Part shown: positions 50,543 to 60,301 of the stretch, in pieces
How the letters are laid out: the number at the start of each line of letters is the position of its first letter
Numbering within the stretch: the first letter of the stretch is position 1
NCBI RefSeq assembly: GCF_022828475.1
Contig: NZ_CP059557.1
Coordinates: 5,875,470 to 5,939,469, forward strand
DNA: 64,000 bases
From: Saccharopolyspora gloriosae
Lineage (GTDB): Bacteria; Actinomycetota; Actinomycetes; Mycobacteriales; Pseudonocardiaceae
Direction: 5' to 3'
Notes under the pieces: generated by a model
Told to the model about the DNA's origin: nothing
What the model saw: only the letters and a program-made list of their open reading frames with translations
The model's database searches: none
Translations under genes and position numbers: made by a program

Positions 50543-51448
50543 TCAGAGCTTCAAGAGCCGGGACGGGGCGTCGTGCAGGACGCTGCGCAGGAAATCCGTT
50601 CCCAACCGGTCGTCGGCCGCGGCCCAACCGGCGATCGCGGCGAGCTGTTCGGCGTAGGGATACGGGATGTTCGGGTAGTCGGTGCCGAGCACGATCCGGT
50701 CCCGCACCGGCACGAGCCGCGTCGCCCAGTCCGCGGGCAGCGGGGCGAATCGTTCGGTGAAGGCCACGCCGACCATCGTGGTGTCCAGGTGCACTCGCTC
50801 GAAGGTCTCGACGAGCCGCAACGCCACGTCGTACTCGGGCATTCCGGCGTGCGCCAGCACCGCCGTCAGCCGCGGGTGCCGCTGAAGCACCTCCTCGAAC
50901 ACGTCCAGTCCGGTGTGGTCGCCGCGGATCGGACCGTGCCCGCAGTGGATCACAACGGGCACCGCGGCCTCGGCGAGCAGGCCCCACGCCTCGTCCAGCA
51001 GTTCATCGCGCGGGTCGAACTTGCCGACCTGCACGTGGACCTTCACGCATCGCGCGCCGGCGTCCAGGGCGGCGCGCAACGACTTCGCCATGCCCGGTTC
51101 CGGGTAGAGCGTGGCCGTCGGCACGGCACCGGGGGTGCGCTGCCCGAACTCCAGCGCCCACTCGTTGAGCCATTCCGCCATGCCCGGCTTGTGCGGATAG
51201 ACCAGCGGCGCGAACGTGCGCACTCCGAGTTCGTCGAGCAGCCGCAGCCGGGTTGGCTCGTCGTGGCGGTAGTGCACCGGCCAGTCCATGCCGTAGTGCG
51301 TGTGCGCCTGGTCGAAGTACGCCCACACCTTCTGCAGCATCCGCTCCGGCAGGAAGTGGGTGTGCAGGTCGACCAAGCCGGGGATGCCGAGCTCGTCGAG
51401 CCAGGGACGCACCTCCGCGTCCGAGGCCGGGCCGAGCAGCGGGCTCAC
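50543..51448 (-). CDS. Amidohydrolase family protein (TIM-barrel metal hydrolase)
   Basis: A 301-residue amidohydrolase_2-type protein. The metal-binding VDLHTHFLP lies near residues 26-34, a conserved His in VKVHVQVGK near 139, the HCGHG motif near 171 and the catalytic Asp in [10 protein letters not shown] near 252. Related enzymes are decarboxylases and lactone hydrolases. It starts with GTG overlapping the smpB stop (GTGA, 51445-51448) and lies between smpB and ssrA, which are usually adjacent or nearly so. Its role there is unknown. Confidence 0.87.
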   Translation of the reverse strand: MSPLLGPASDAEVRPWLDELGIPGLVDLHTHFLPERMLQKVWAYFDQAHTHYGMDWPVHYRHDEPTRLRLLDELGVRTFAPLVYPHKPGMAEWLNEWALEFGQRTPGAVPTATLYPEPGMAKSLRAALDAGARCVKVHVQVGKFDPRDELLDEAWGLLAEAAVPVVIHCGHGPIRGDHTGLDVFEEVLQRHPRLTAVLAHAGMPEYDVALRLVETFERVHLDTTMVGVAFTERFAPLPADWATRLVPVRDRIVLGTDYPNIPYPYAEQLAAIAGWAAADDRLGTDFLRSVLHDAPSRLLKL

Positions 51449-51924
51449 ACCCGCCGTCCTTTGCGGATCCGCCCGATGTGGCGTTGCATTTCGCGGTCGG
51501 CGTCCCGCTTCGCCATGTCGTGCCGCTTGTCGTGCGCCTTCTTGCCGCGTGCCAAGGCGAGTTCCACTTTGGCTTTGCCGTCGGAGAAGTACATCGACAG
51601 CGGGACCAGGCTCAGCCCGGTCTCCTTGATCTTGCCGACGAGGCGGAGGATCTCACCGCGGTGCAGCAGCAGTTTCCGGGATCGCCGCGGTTCGTGGTTG
51701 GTCCACGTGCCTTCGGTGTACTCCGGGATGTGCGCGTTGCGCAGCCACACCTCGCCGTCGTCGACCGTGGCGAACGCGTCCACCAGGGACGCTTTGCCCT
51801 GCCGCAGGCTCTTCACCTCGGTACCGGTCAGCACGATCCCGGTCTCGTAGGTGTCCAGCACCGACCAGTCGTGCCGCGCTTTGCGGTTCTGCGCGATCGG
51901 CTTGCGCCCGCGTTCCTTCACCAT
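51445..51924 (-). CDS. smpB: SsrA-binding protein SmpB
   Basis: A 159-residue OB-fold protein. Family segments are clear: [41 protein letters not shown] and the basic C-terminal tail [20 protein letters not shown] that reaches the ribosomal mRNA channel. It binds the tRNA-like domain of tmRNA during trans-translation. The tmRNA gene lies downstream on the same strand, separated by the coupled amidohydrolase gene. Confidence 0.97.
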   Translation of the reverse strand: MVKERGRKPIAQNRKARHDWSVLDTYETGIVLTGTEVKSLRQGKASLVDAFATVDDGEVWLRNAHIPEYTEGTWTNHEPRRSRKLLLHRGEILRLVGKIKETGLSLVPLSMYFSDGKAKVELALARGKKAHDKRHDMAKRDADREMQRHIGRIRKGRRV

Positions 51925-52059
51925 GCCTGCACTTTAAGACCCGGGGTCAACCGAGTTCTCACACCCTGTCCGTGACATGACGGAGGCGGCCCTGACATGA
52001 CGAAGCGGCTGCGCCCGCGTGCGGAACACGCGAGCACAGCCGCTCGGCAGGACGATTCG

Positions 52060-52962
52060 CTAGAGCCGCACGTAGAGGCGCAGCGTCACATAACCGGTGG
52101 TCGCCGAGATCACCGCGGCCACCAGCAGCATGATCGGTGAGACGGCGGCGATGTCGCCGTAGCCGATCTCGGGGATGATGCCGGTGCCGAACACCGGCGA
52201 CATGACCCTGTCGATGAACGCCGCCTTCGAGATCAGCAGCCCCACGATGGCCAGCAACGCCCCGATCAGACCGGAGACCATCGCCTCCAGCAGGAACGGG
52301 AGCTGGGTGTACCAGCGCGTCGCCCCCACCAGCCGCATGATGCCGGTCTCCGTTCGCCGGGTGAACGCGGAGAGCTGAATGGTGTTGGAGATCAGCAGCA
52401 ACGCACCTACCGCCTGCACGAGCGCGATCGAGAAGGTCGCGTTGCGCACGCCGTTGAGCACGCTGAACAGCCGGTCCAGGTAGTCGGCCTGGTCGACGAC
52501 GCTGTCCACGCCGGGCTGGCCTTCGAACTTCTGCTGGATCGCGCCGAACCGCTCCTGGTCGGTGAGCTTCACCCGCAGCGAGGCCGGCATCGCTTCGACA
52601 CGGGCGACGTCACGCAGCTCCGGCATGGTCTCGAAGACCTTGTTGAAGTTCTCGAACGCGGCGTCCCGGTTCTCGTACTTCACCGAGTCCACGCCGGACG
52701 AGCGGGTCAGTTCGGACTTGAGGTTCGCGCAGGGCTGCTGGGTGCAGTCCGGGTCGTTGGCGCTGACATCGTCGGTCATGAACACCACGACCTCGACGCG
52801 GTCCTGGTAGACCTCCTGCATCCGGTCGATCAACCGGACCACCAGGAGACCGCCACCGAGCAGGCCGACCGAGATGGCCGTGGTGAGGATCATGGCGATG
52901 GTCATCGTCACGTTGCGCCGAAGGCCGTTGACGACCTCGCTGAATACGAAGCTCGCGCGCAT
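52060..52962 (-). CDS. ftsX: Cell division protein FtsX
   Basis: A 300-residue membrane protein with four helices (near 20-45, 170-195, 220-250, 270-295) and an external loop with two Cys (DCTQQPC). With FtsE it forms an ABC-like complex that activates peptidoglycan hydrolases at the septum. The loop Cys pair is typical of actinobacterial FtsX. It follows ftsE after 43 bases. Confidence 0.96.
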   Translation of the reverse strand: MRASFVFSEVVNGLRRNVTMTIAMILTTAISVGLLGGGLLVVRLIDRMQEVYQDRVEVVVFMTDDVSANDPDCTQQPCANLKSELTRSSGVDSVKYENRDAAFENFNKVFETMPELRDVARVEAMPASLRVKLTDQERFGAIQQKFEGQPGVDSVVDQADYLDRLFSVLNGVRNATFSIALVQAVGALLLISNTIQLSAFTRRTETGIMRLVGATRWYTQLPFLLEAMVSGLIGALLAIVGLLISKAAFIDRVMSPVFGTGIIPEIGYGDIAAVSPIMLLVAAVISATTGYVTLRLYVRL

Positions 52963-53005
52963 CTTGGTGTGTGCTTCCTGGCTGGGTTCGGGGGTGCGGG
53001 GCTGC

Positions 53006-53695
53006 TCAGCGACCGACGCCGTAGACGCCGCGGGCGTCGTCGCGGATCACTTTGCCGAGGCTGAGTTCCACGACTCGACGCCGCATCGAGTCCACGATCG
53101 AATGGTCGTGCGTCGCCATGATCACCGTGGTGCCGGTGCGGTTGATCCGCTCCAGGAGCAACATGATGTCCTGGCTGGTGTCGGGGTCGAGGTTGCCCGT
53201 GGGCTCATCGCACAGCAGCACCAGCGGCCGGTTCACGAACGCACGCGCGATCGCCACGCGCTGCTGCTCACCACCGGAGAGTTCGTGCGGCATGCGGTCG
53301 GCCTTGCCGTCCAGGCCGACCAGCTGCAAGACCTCCGGCACCACCTTGCGGATGGTGTGCCGGGGTTTGCCGATGACCTCCAGCGCGAACGCGACGTTCT
53401 CGGCGACGGTCTTGTTGGTGAGCAGCCGGAAGTCCTGGAACACACAGCCGATTCGCTGTCGTAGCCGCGGCACTCGGCGCCGCGGGAGTTTCGCGACGTT
53501 CCAGTCGGCCACGAACACCCGGCCGCGGGTCGGCACGTCCTCGCGGAGCAGTAGCCGCAGGAACGTGGACTTCCCCGAGCCGGAAGGGCCGATGAGGAAC
53601 ACGAATTCGCCTTTTCCGACGCCCACGGAGACATCGTCCAACGCGGGGCGGGTCGAGGTTTTGTATCCCTTGGACACGTGCTCAAGCCGGATCAC
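53006..53695 (-). CDS. ftsE: Cell division ATP-binding protein FtsE
   Basis: A 229-residue ABC ATPase. Walker [10 protein letters not shown] near residues 37-45, signature [14 protein letters not shown] near 138, Walker [13 protein letters not shown], switch His MATHDH. GTG start. Partner of FtsX at the divisome. Order prfB-ftsE-ftsX-smpB is the standard actinobacterial arrangement. Confidence 0.96.
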   Translation of the reverse strand: MIRLEHVSKGYKTSTRPALDDVSVGVGKGEFVFLIGPSGSGKSTFLRLLLREDVPTRGRVFVADWNVAKLPRRRVPRLRQRIGCVFQDFRLLTNKTVAENVAFALEVIGKPRHTIRKVVPEVLQLVGLDGKADRMPHELSGGEQQRVAIARAFVNRPLVLLCDEPTGNLDPDTSQDIMLLLERINRTGTTVIMATHDHSIVDSMRRRVVELSLGKVIRDDARGVYGVGR

Positions 53696-53950
53696 GGGGC
53701 GTGAGTTTACCTGCGACCTTTCGGGGGATGACGGCTCACCCAGACCAGTTGATGCCGAGTCCGCGATCGCCGCCTTATCCGCAGGTCACCGCATGATCAG
53801 CGAGAAACCGGAGCGCCCGGCCCAGGCCTCGCGAGCTTCACCCGGGTGAGCGGTCTCGACCGGTCTCGCGGGCACGAGTGGTCCCGATGCGCTAGGGAGC
53901 CCGGCAGGTTCCGCTGTCCGAACGCCCACGTAGCTCAAGAGCCGGAACGA

Positions 53951-55051
53951 TCAGGCGTCGTGCTGGCGGCGCCAGCGGATGCCGGCTTCCAGGAAGCCGT
54001 CGATCTGCCCGTCGAGCACCGCGTCCGGGTTGCCGACCTCGAACTCGGTCCGCAGGTCCTTGACCATCTGGTACGGGTGCAGCACGTAGGACCGCATCTG
54101 GTTGCCCCAGCTGGAGCCGCTGTCCTTGAGCGCGTTGAGCTCGGCGCGCTCCTCTTCCCGCTTGCGGGCCAGCAACTTGGACTGGAGGACGCGCAGCGCG
54201 GCAGCCTTGTTCTGCAGCTGCGACTTCTCGTTCTGGCAGGACACCACGATGCCGGTGGGCGCGTGCGTGATGCGCACCGCGGAGTCGGTGGTGTTGACGC
54301 TCTGCCCGCCGGGACCGGAGGAGCGGAACACGTCGACGCGGATGTCCTTCTCGGGGATCTCCACGTGGTCGGTCTCCGCCACGACCGGCAGCACCTCGAC
54401 GCCGGCGAAGGAGGTCTGGCGCCTGCCCTGGTTGTCGAACGGCGAGATCCGCACCAGCCGGTGCGTGCCCTGCTCGACGGACAGCGTGCCGTAGGCGTAG
54501 GGGGCGTTGATGCGGAAGGTCGCCTGCTTGACGCCGGCCTCTTCCGCGTAGGAGGTGTCGTAGACCTCGACCGGGTATTCGTGGCGCTCGGACCAGCGCA
54601 CGTACATCCGCATGAGCATTTCGGCGAAGTCGGCGGCGTCGATCCCGCCCGCTTCGGCCCGGACGGTGACGACGGCTTCCCGCTCGTCGTACTCCCCGGA
54701 GAGCAGGGTGCGGACTTCGAGCGCGTCGAGTTCCTTCTTCAGCCGCTTGCGCTCGGTGTCGGCCTCGTCCAGTCCGGCTTGATCGCTTTCGTCCTCGCTG
54801 AGCTCGTAGAGGACTTCGAGGTCTTCCATGCGCTGGCGCAGGTCGGTGACCTTGCGCAGTTCGGCTTGGCGGTGCACGAGCTGGCTGCTGATCTTCTGCG
54901 CGTACTCGACGTCGTCCCAGAGGTTCGGCTTGGCCGCCTCGGTCTCCAGCTCGGCGATCTTCGCCCGCAACTCGTCGAGGCCCATGACGCTCTCAATGCC
55001 TTCGAGCGTGGTGGACAGGTCCTTGATATCTGCGGCGACGTCGGGATTCAC
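53951..55051 (-). CDS. prfB: Peptide chain release factor 2
   Basis: A 366-residue class I release factor. The UGA-recognition motif SPF (RISPFDNQG) lies near residue 204 and the peptidyl-hydrolysis GGQ ([10 protein letters not shown]) near 249. The gene reads through in a single frame with no programmed frameshift, as expected for actinobacteria. GTG start. Terminates translation at UGA and UAA. Confidence 0.97.
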   Translation of the reverse strand: MNPDVAADIKDLSTTLEGIESVMGLDELRAKIAELETEAAKPNLWDDVEYAQKISSQLVHRQAELRKVTDLRQRMEDLEVLYELSEDESDQAGLDEADTERKRLKKELDALEVRTLLSGEYDEREAVVTVRAEAGGIDAADFAEMLMRMYVRWSERHEYPVEVYDTSYAEEAGVKQATFRINAPYAYGTLSVEQGTHRLVRISPFDNQGRRQTSFAGVEVLPVVAETDHVEIPEKDIRVDVFRSSGPGGQSVNTTDSAVRITHAPTGIVVSCQNEKSQLQNKAAALRVLQSKLLARKREEERAELNALKDSGSSWGNQMRSYVLHPYQMVKDLRTEFEVGNPDAVLDGQIDGFLEAGIRWRRQHDA

Positions 55052-55172
55052 AATGTTCGAGGGTACTTCACCGGCGGGCGGCCGCCCACGAGGACGGCCC
55101 CGGCCGCCGCTGATGCCGACCGCTCTGGCGGCGATGCCGCCGGGAACGGAGCTTCAGATCATTCCCGTTGGC

Positions 55173-55670
55173 TTACTCCGGAATGCTGTCCAGCAGTTTG
55201 ACGATGGCCCGGTTGTGGGCGACGGTGAAATCGGCTGCGGCCTTCTCGTACGGGTCCGCGGTGGCCTTCGCGGCGTTCTTCGCCTCGTCCAGTCGCGCGG
55301 TGTATTGCTCCCTTGCCGATTCCACGAGCGCGGAGCGTTGTTTCGGCGTCAGCGATCCGGCGTGCACGAGGCGCAGGATCAGCGGGCTGCGCACGTTGTC
55401 GGGGCCGGGTTCGGTGTTCAGCCAGGACTTGAAGGCCCGCTTGCCTGCCGCGGTGATCGCGTACTGCTGGCTCGACCGAGGTCCCTGCTTGCCGAGGCGC
55501 AGCAGTCCGGACTCGGTGAGCGCGGGAAGTTCGCGGTACACCTGGCTGCGGGTCACGCTGAAGAATCCACCGAATCGTTCGGTGGCGGCAGCGACGAGCT
55601 GCCCCCCGGTCTTCGGGCCGTCGTGCAGCAGCCCCAGCAGGGCGGCGGATGTCGAGTTCAGCTCAGTCAC
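55173..55670 (-). CDS. PadR-family transcriptional regulator
   Basis: A 165-residue regulator. The PadR winged helix (residues 8-85: LLGLLHDGPKTGGQLVAAAT, SVTRSQVYRELPALTESGLL) is followed by a helical dimer domain. GTG at 55670 is chosen with GGTGG six bases upstream; GTG at 55679 is also possible. The long open frame upstream is only GC-rich sequence. Ligand unknown; not in an operon. Confidence 0.9.
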   Translation of the reverse strand: MTELNSTSAALLGLLHDGPKTGGQLVAAATERFGGFFSVTRSQVYRELPALTESGLLRLGKQGPRSSQQYAITAAGKRAFKSWLNTEPGPDNVRSPLILRLVHAGSLTPKQRSALVESAREQYTARLDEAKNAAKATADPYEKAAADFTVAHNRAIVKLLDSIPE

Positions 55671-55700
55671 GGAATCCACCGTGCCATGACCCTCGCAGGC

Positions 55701-55734
55701 TGTCCACAATGGTCGGCCACTCTGTCCACTGTGG
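55701..55734. promoter_or_regulatory. Possible PadR operator repeats
   Basis: TGTCCACAATGG (55701-55712) and TGTCCACTGTGG (55723-55734) are direct repeats 22 bases apart, two helical turns, 31 bases upstream of the padR start. Possible autoregulatory sites. Confidence 0.35.
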
Positions 55735-56025
55735 TTGCAATGGGCTGGTCCGAGTGGACCATCCGCTGCTGGCGCTGCGTAAGCGGATGCGGCCGACTCA
55801 GCGTGGCTTGGCGCACATCGTTCTGCCATCAAGGGGAACGGCAGGCGGCAGGACTCGACGGGACACCCGCGCAGGGTGTCCCGGACGCCCCGGATCGCTA
55901 CCTGATCGTGCGATCTACCTGCACGAAACGGTTCGGTCGCGCGCCGAAGCCCCCGATTACCGGGAGTGACTCGCATGCTGTGAGCGGCGATCGGCGCTTC
56001 CGACGGTCGCATTCGGACGGAGGTC
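55735..56025. other. Gene-free interval with a hairpin
   Basis: Nothing coding is evident. A perfect 9-bp hairpin, GGGACACCC / GGGTGTCCC (55860-55882), is the only clear structure. Confidence 0.45.
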
Positions 56026-56211
56026 ATGATGCGTCGCAATGAGCCGGTGGCTCGAGTTTTCAGTTGTGCGAGCAAGAAAATCCGCCTACCGGGCCAAGCC
56101 TGCGCCGTCTGCGGCCGAACCATGCCCCCAGTCCCAGGCGTCCCCCCAGCAGAACGCCTCTGCTCCCCCGCCTGCGCAAAAATCTGGACCCGCCCCACCC
56201 AAAAACCCTGA
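56026..56211 (+). CDS. Small zinc-finger-like protein
   Basis: A 61-residue product with GGACGGAGG just before its ATG. Cys pairs in ACAVCGRTM (near 26-29) and LCSPACAKIW (near 46-50) form a CxxC...CxxxC pattern like small zinc-binding proteins. The N-terminus is basic. No family named. The gene could be real, but the C-terminal codons run into low-complexity C/A-rich DNA. Confidence 0.45.
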   Translation: MMRRNEPVARVFSCASKKIRLPGQACAVCGRTMPPVPGVPPAERLCSPACAKIWTRPTQKP

Positions 56212-56410
56212 CCCCCCACCCCCCACAAAGCACAAAACAACCACAAACCACAAGACACAAGACACGAAGCGCGAGCCGCAACCACGACGCGCGACGCGCG
56301 AGCCGCGAGCCGCAAAGCGCGAGCCCCCAACCGCAAAGCGCGAAGCGCGAGCAGTCCCCCTAAACCCAGCCCACCCACAAACCAACCCCGACCACACCCA
56401 CCACACGCAA

Positions 56411-56451
56411 CCACCGCACCGTGGGGGCCTACGGGGGCTCGGCCCCCGTAC
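56411..56451 (-). repeat. Stable-RNA-linked hairpin motif, fMet copy 1
   Basis: 41 bases; 9-bp arms TACGGGGGC/GCCCCCGTA around TCG, preceded by CCACCGCACCGTGG. Identical to the copies at 56864-56904, 13185-13225 and 13368-13408. Confidence 0.88.
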
Positions 56452-56471
56452 AAAAAACAAGGAAACGGAAA

Positions 56472-56500
56472 GAGGCCCCCTCTCTGGCGAGAGGGGCCTC
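56472..56500 (-). terminator. Terminator of tRNA-fMet copy 1
   Basis: 12-13-bp arms (GAGGCCCC-rich) around loop TGGC on the plus strand, followed in the minus sense by TTTCC. Sits 14 bases after the tRNA. Confidence 0.75.
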
Positions 56501-56514
56501 GAACACGACCACAG

Positions 56515-56588
56515 TAGCGGGGACAGGATTTGAACCTGCGACCTCTGGGTTATGAGCCCAGCGAGCTACCGAACTGCTCCACCCCGCG
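56515..56588 (-). tRNA. Initiator tRNA-fMet(CAT), copy 1
   Basis: 74 bases. C1:U72 mismatch at the acceptor end, anticodon CAT in loop CTCATAA, and three G:C pairs (GGG/CCC) at the base of the anticodon stem: all initiator features. Confidence 0.95.
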
Positions 56589-56625
56589 CCGCTGCGCAAC
56601 TGTTCGCTGCGCTGTATTTCGTTGT

Positions 56626-56770
56626 AATGAGAACTCTACACCTCCCCCAAACCCTCCCGAACACACCCCCCTCAACACCAGCAAACCCCCACCCACCACA
56701 CCCAACAGCAAGCCCAGCCCCAGCCCCAGCCCCGAAGCACATACAGCAAGCCCACCCCAAAGCCGCGATG
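56626..56770. other. C/A-rich spacer between the two tRNA-fMet units
   Basis: About 145 bases with very little G on the plus strand. No gene. Confidence 0.6.
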
Positions 56771-56863
56771 CGCAAAGCGCGAGCCCCCAACCGCAAAGCG
56801 CGAGCAGTCCCCCTAAACCCAGCCCACCCACAAACCAACCCCGACCACACCCACCACACGCAA

Positions 56864-56904
56864 CCACCGCACCGTGGGGGCCTACGGGGGCTCGGCCCCC
56901 GTAC
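56864..56904 (-). repeat. Stable-RNA-linked hairpin motif, fMet copy 2
   Basis: Identical to the copy at 56411-56451. Confidence 0.88.
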
Positions 56905-56924
56905 AAAAAACAAGGAAACGGAAA

Positions 56925-56954
56925 GAGGCCCCCTCTCGCCAGAGAGGGGGCCTC
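56925..56954 (-). terminator. Terminator of tRNA-fMet copy 2
   Basis: Perfect 13-bp arms around loop GCCA, the reverse complement of the loop in copy 1; followed in minus sense by TTTCC. Confidence 0.75.
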
Positions 56955-56968
56955 GAACACGACCACAG

Positions 56969-57042
56969 TAGCGGGGACAGGATTTGAACCTGCGACCTCT
57001 GGGTTATGAGCCCAGCGAGCTACCGAACTGCTCCACCCCGCG
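56969..57042 (-). tRNA. Initiator tRNA-fMet(CAT), copy 2
   Basis: 74 bases, identical in sequence to copy 1 at 56515-56588, with the same initiator hallmarks. Confidence 0.95.
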
Positions 57043-57151
57043 CCGCTGCGCAACTGTTCGCTGCGCTGTATTTCGTTGTGTGCAGAAGACTACGTGACGC
57101 TGAATGCGGCCTGACACCGGGGGTCGCTTAACGCGGTCCGCCTTCGACGGT

Positions 57152-57185
57152 CCGCGGATCGGCCCTGGTCAGGGCCGATCCGCGG
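57152..57185. terminator. Terminator after the UPF0182 gene
   Basis: Perfect 15-bp arms (CCGCGGATCGGCCCT and complement) around loop GGTC, 12 bases beyond the stop codon. Confidence 0.7.
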
Positions 57186-57196
57186 CCGGGGGAAGG

Positions 57197-60103
57197 TCAG
57201 CCGCCGCTGCCTTGGAGTTGTTCGAATCGACCGACGGCGCGTTCCAGTTGTTGCAGTGCGCCGCCGAGGTCACCGAGGTTGCCGGATTGCTGCGAGGTCC
57301 GCACTCGTTCCAGGGCGCCTTGGATGTCGTTGACGGCGCTGCGGAGTTCGGGTGTGGTCTGCTGTCCGGGTTGTTGCTGGCCGGGGGGCTGCTGGGTCGG
57401 CGGCTGTTGGTCGCCGCCTTCTCCGGTGGCGTCGCCCGCTCCGGCGCCGAAGACCTGTTCGAGGGCCTTGGGCAGGGTTTCGGCGAAGCCGACGTTGCCG
57501 CCGAAGGACACGAGCACCCTGGCGAGCTGCGGGTAGGAGTCCTGCTCGTTGCGCTGGATGTAGATGGGCTCGACGTAGAGCAGGCCGCCCTTGACGGGCA
57601 GGGTCAGCAGGTTCCCGAAGATCGCGTTGACGTTGGGGTTGTTGAACAGGGTCCGGTTCTCGGTGACTTCCGGGGTGGACTCCATTTGGTTCTGGACCTG
57701 GTTGGGGCCGGCCGTCTGGGTGTTGGTGGGCAGCCGCAGGACTCGCAGTTTGCCGTAGTCCTTCGGGTCGGAGGACGCGGAGACCCAGGCGGCCATGTTC
57801 TGCCGTCGCAGCGCGGTGAGGGCGCTGGTGAGTTGGAACGTGGGGTTTTCTTGGCCTTCGACTTGGGCGACGACGTAGTACGGCGGCTGCTGGTTGCCGT
57901 CTTCTGCCGCGCCGCCTTGTCCGCCGCTGGTGGGGTCGGGCGGGACTTCCCAGAAGGTCTGGGTGGAGTAGAAGTCGGCGGGGTTGTCCACGTGGTACTT
58001 GGTCAGCAGTGAGCGTTGCACCTTGAACAGGTCTTCCGGGTACCGGAAGTGTTCGCGCAGTTGCGGGCTGATCTCGGAGCTGGGTTTGACGACGCCGGGG
58101 AATACGCCTTCCCAGGCTTTCAGCACGGGGTCGGGTTTGGTGTCGTCGGTTTCGTAGAGGTCCACGCTGCCGTCGTAGGCGTCGACGGTGGCCTTGACCG
58201 AGTTCCGGATGTAGTTGATCTGCTGGTTCGGCTGGCGCTGCACGCCGCGCAGCGTGTCGTTGGTGGCTTCGCCGAACTCGGTGATCTCGGAGTACGGGTA
58301 GTTGTTCAGCGTGGTGTAGCCGTCGATGATCCACTTGATGCGGCCGTCGACGACGGCCGGGTACGGATCGCCGTCGACCTTGAGCCAGGGTGCGACCTTC
58401 TGCACCCGGTCTCGCGGGTTCCGCTCGTAGATGATCTTCGAGTTGTCCCCGATGGCCTGGTTGAACAGGATGTTGCGTTCGGCGTGGTGGGCGGCGAACA
58501 CGAGCCGGTTGAACCAGTTCCCGATCGGCACGCCGCCCTGGCCGTCGTAGGTGTAGGCACTGCGGTCGGTGTCGTATTCGCGGGGCGCTTCGCCGGGGTT
58601 GCCGCCGACGATCGCGTAGGTGTCGGCGAGTTCACCGAAGTAGCTGCGCGGCTGGTCCACGGGGATCTTGCCCTGGCCGTCGTTGGCGACGTCGCTGACG
58701 GAGAACACCGGGTAGCCGCCTTGGGTGCGGCCGTCTTCGAGGGTGGAGTCGACGCGGTCGGCGGGTGCGCTCACGAAGCCGTTGCCGTGCGTGTAGACCA
58801 TGTGCCGGTTGATCCACGACTGCTGGTTCTCGGCCAGCCCGGCGGTGTTGATCTCGCGGAGGGCGACCAGGTAGTCCTGCAACTGCCCGTTCTCGTCGCG
58901 GTAGCGGTCGACGTCGAGCTTGTCGGGGAAGCCGTAGAAGTTGTACTGCTGGGTGAGCTGGGTGAACGTGTCGGACAGGACGCTGGGGTCCAACAGCCGG
59001 ATGTTCGGGATGGTTCCGGTGTCGTCGGCGACCTGCTGCGGTCGCAGGTTCGTGACACCCGGGTAGTCGTGCACCTCGACCTTGTCTTCGCCGATGTCGA
59101 AGGCCTGGCGGGTGGCGGCGATGTTGCGGCGGATGGATTCCGCCTCGCGCTGGTTGGCGTTGGGCCGCACCGAGAACTGTTCGAGCAGCGCCGGTCCGAC
59201 CGCTCCGACGAGCACGCTGGAGAGCACCAGCAGGACCGTGGCCAGTGCGGGGATCCGCAGGTCGCGCAGGAACACCGCGGCGAAGAACGCGAAGGCGCAG
59301 AACACCGCGATGCACAGCAGGATCAGCTTCGCGGGCATCACCGCGTTGAGGTCGGTGTAGGTGGCACCGGTGAACAGCGAGTTCCGCCGCGACAGCAGCA
59401 GGTCGTACCGGTCGAAGAAGTAGTCGACGGCCTTGAGGAGCACGAACAGCCCGGCGAGGATCGCCAGCTGCACCCGGGTCGGCGCCGACAGCTGCCCGGC
59501 ACGCCCGGCGAGCCGCACGCCGCCGAAGATGTAGTGGGTGACCAGCGAGCCGAGGAAGGCGACGGTCACCGCGACGAAGGCCCAGGACAGCAACCAGCGG
59601 TAGAACGGCAGCTCGAACGTGTAGAAGCTGGCGTCGTGGCCGAATTCGGGGTCGGTCTGGCCGAACGGCACGCTGTTGAGGAACAGCTGCAACGTCTGCC
59701 AATCGGCCTGCGCGGCGAGTCCGCCGAGCACGCCGACCGCCAGCGAGATGCCGACGGCGAGCAGCACCGGCCGCGCGCTGATCACCGTGCGGTAGCGGGC
59801 CAGCGGATCATCGGGGCCGCTGATCGGCACGAACACCGGTCGGCTCCGGTAGGCGATCCACAGGTTCAGCAGCAGCACGCCGCCGAGGAAGACGGCTGCC
59901 GCGGCGCCGAGACCGATCCGGGTGAGCAGTTGGGTGGTGAACACCCCCCGGTACCCGACTTCGCCGAACCACAGCCAGTCGACGTAGGCGCCGACCAGAC
60001 TCGACGAGATGATCAGGGCGGCGAGCACGACCACGCCGATGATCAGCAGGATCCGGCTCCGCCGGGACAGTTTCGGCATTCCAACCGGGGGCCGCATGGC
60101 CAC
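57197..60103 (-). CDS. UPF0182-family membrane protein
   Basis: A 968-residue protein of the actinobacterial UPF0182 (COG1615) family. About seven membrane helices occupy residues 15-325 (e.g. ILLIIGVVVLAALIISSSLV), followed by a large external domain (about 330-880) and a Pro/Gln-rich, disordered C-terminus (about 890-935). GTG at 60103 is chosen for its upstream GGAG; ATG at 60097 is possible. Function is unknown in the family. Transcribed alone, with a strong terminator after it. Confidence 0.93.
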   Translation of the reverse strand: MAMRPPVGMPKLSRRSRILLIIGVVVLAALIISSSLVGAYVDWLWFGEVGYRGVFTTQLLTRIGLGAAAAVFLGGVLLLNLWIAYRSRPVFVPISGPDDPLARYRTVISARPVLLAVGISLAVGVLGGLAAQADWQTLQLFLNSVPFGQTDPEFGHDASFYTFELPFYRWLLSWAFVAVTVAFLGSLVTHYIFGGVRLAGRAGQLSAPTRVQLAILAGLFVLLKAVDYFFDRYDLLLSRRNSLFTGATYTDLNAVMPAKLILLCIAVFCAFAFFAAVFLRDLRIPALATVLLVLSSVLVGAVGPALLEQFSVRPNANQREAESIRRNIAATRQAFDIGEDKVEVHDYPGVTNLRPQQVADDTGTIPNIRLLDPSVLSDTFTQLTQQYNFYGFPDKLDVDRYRDENGQLQDYLVALREINTAGLAENQQSWINRHMVYTHGNGFVSAPADRVDSTLEDGRTQGGYPVFSVSDVANDGQGKIPVDQPRSYFGELADTYAIVGGNPGEAPREYDTDRSAYTYDGQGGVPIGNWFNRLVFAAHHAERNILFNQAIGDNSKIIYERNPRDRVQKVAPWLKVDGDPYPAVVDGRIKWIIDGYTTLNNYPYSEITEFGEATNDTLRGVQRQPNQQINYIRNSVKATVDAYDGSVDLYETDDTKPDPVLKAWEGVFPGVVKPSSEISPQLREHFRYPEDLFKVQRSLLTKYHVDNPADFYSTQTFWEVPPDPTSGGQGGAAEDGNQQPPYYVVAQVEGQENPTFQLTSALTALRRQNMAAWVSASSDPKDYGKLRVLRLPTNTQTAGPNQVQNQMESTPEVTENRTLFNNPNVNAIFGNLLTLPVKGGLLYVEPIYIQRNEQDSYPQLARVLVSFGGNVGFAETLPKALEQVFGAGAGDATGEGGDQQPPTQQPPGQQQPGQQTTPELRSAVNDIQGALERVRTSQQSGNLGDLGGALQQLERAVGRFEQLQGSGG

Positions 60104-60301
60104 AGGGCACACTCCAGGCGACGATCGACGGGCCGGGGCGTTGTACACCCCTCGCGATGTTCAACTCTACGATGCCTTGCGAGGTTCCCCCGATCGCACT
60201 CGAATTCCGGCGAATCCGACATCACATCGCCTGGTCGTGGCGGGTCCGGTGCGCTCGGAGCCGGTCCGGGGTGATCGGGACGGGGGTGCGACGATGAGCC
60301 C

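Larger units (their letters stand above)
56311..56625. repeat. Duplicated tRNA-fMet unit, copy 1
   Basis: 315 bases, near-identical to 56771-57079. Contains the G/T-rich (minus-sense) tract, conserved hairpin, terminator and tRNA-fMet. Differs by a 7-base insertion, one G and an inverted terminator loop. Confidence 0.9.
56771..57079. repeat. Duplicated tRNA-fMet unit, copy 2
   Basis: 309 bases; see copy 1 at 56311-56625. The offset is 460 bases. Confidence 0.9.

Noticed and set aside
53951-55051. Programmed frameshift in prfB
   Set aside because: The reading frame is continuous, with no in-frame UGA near codon 25.
56065-56990. Rightward and leftward protein genes overlapping the tRNA-fMet units (rich in Pro/Thr or Gly/Val)
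   Set aside because: They run across tRNAs, terminators and C/A-rich low-complexity DNA, are repeated with the duplication and lack start signals.
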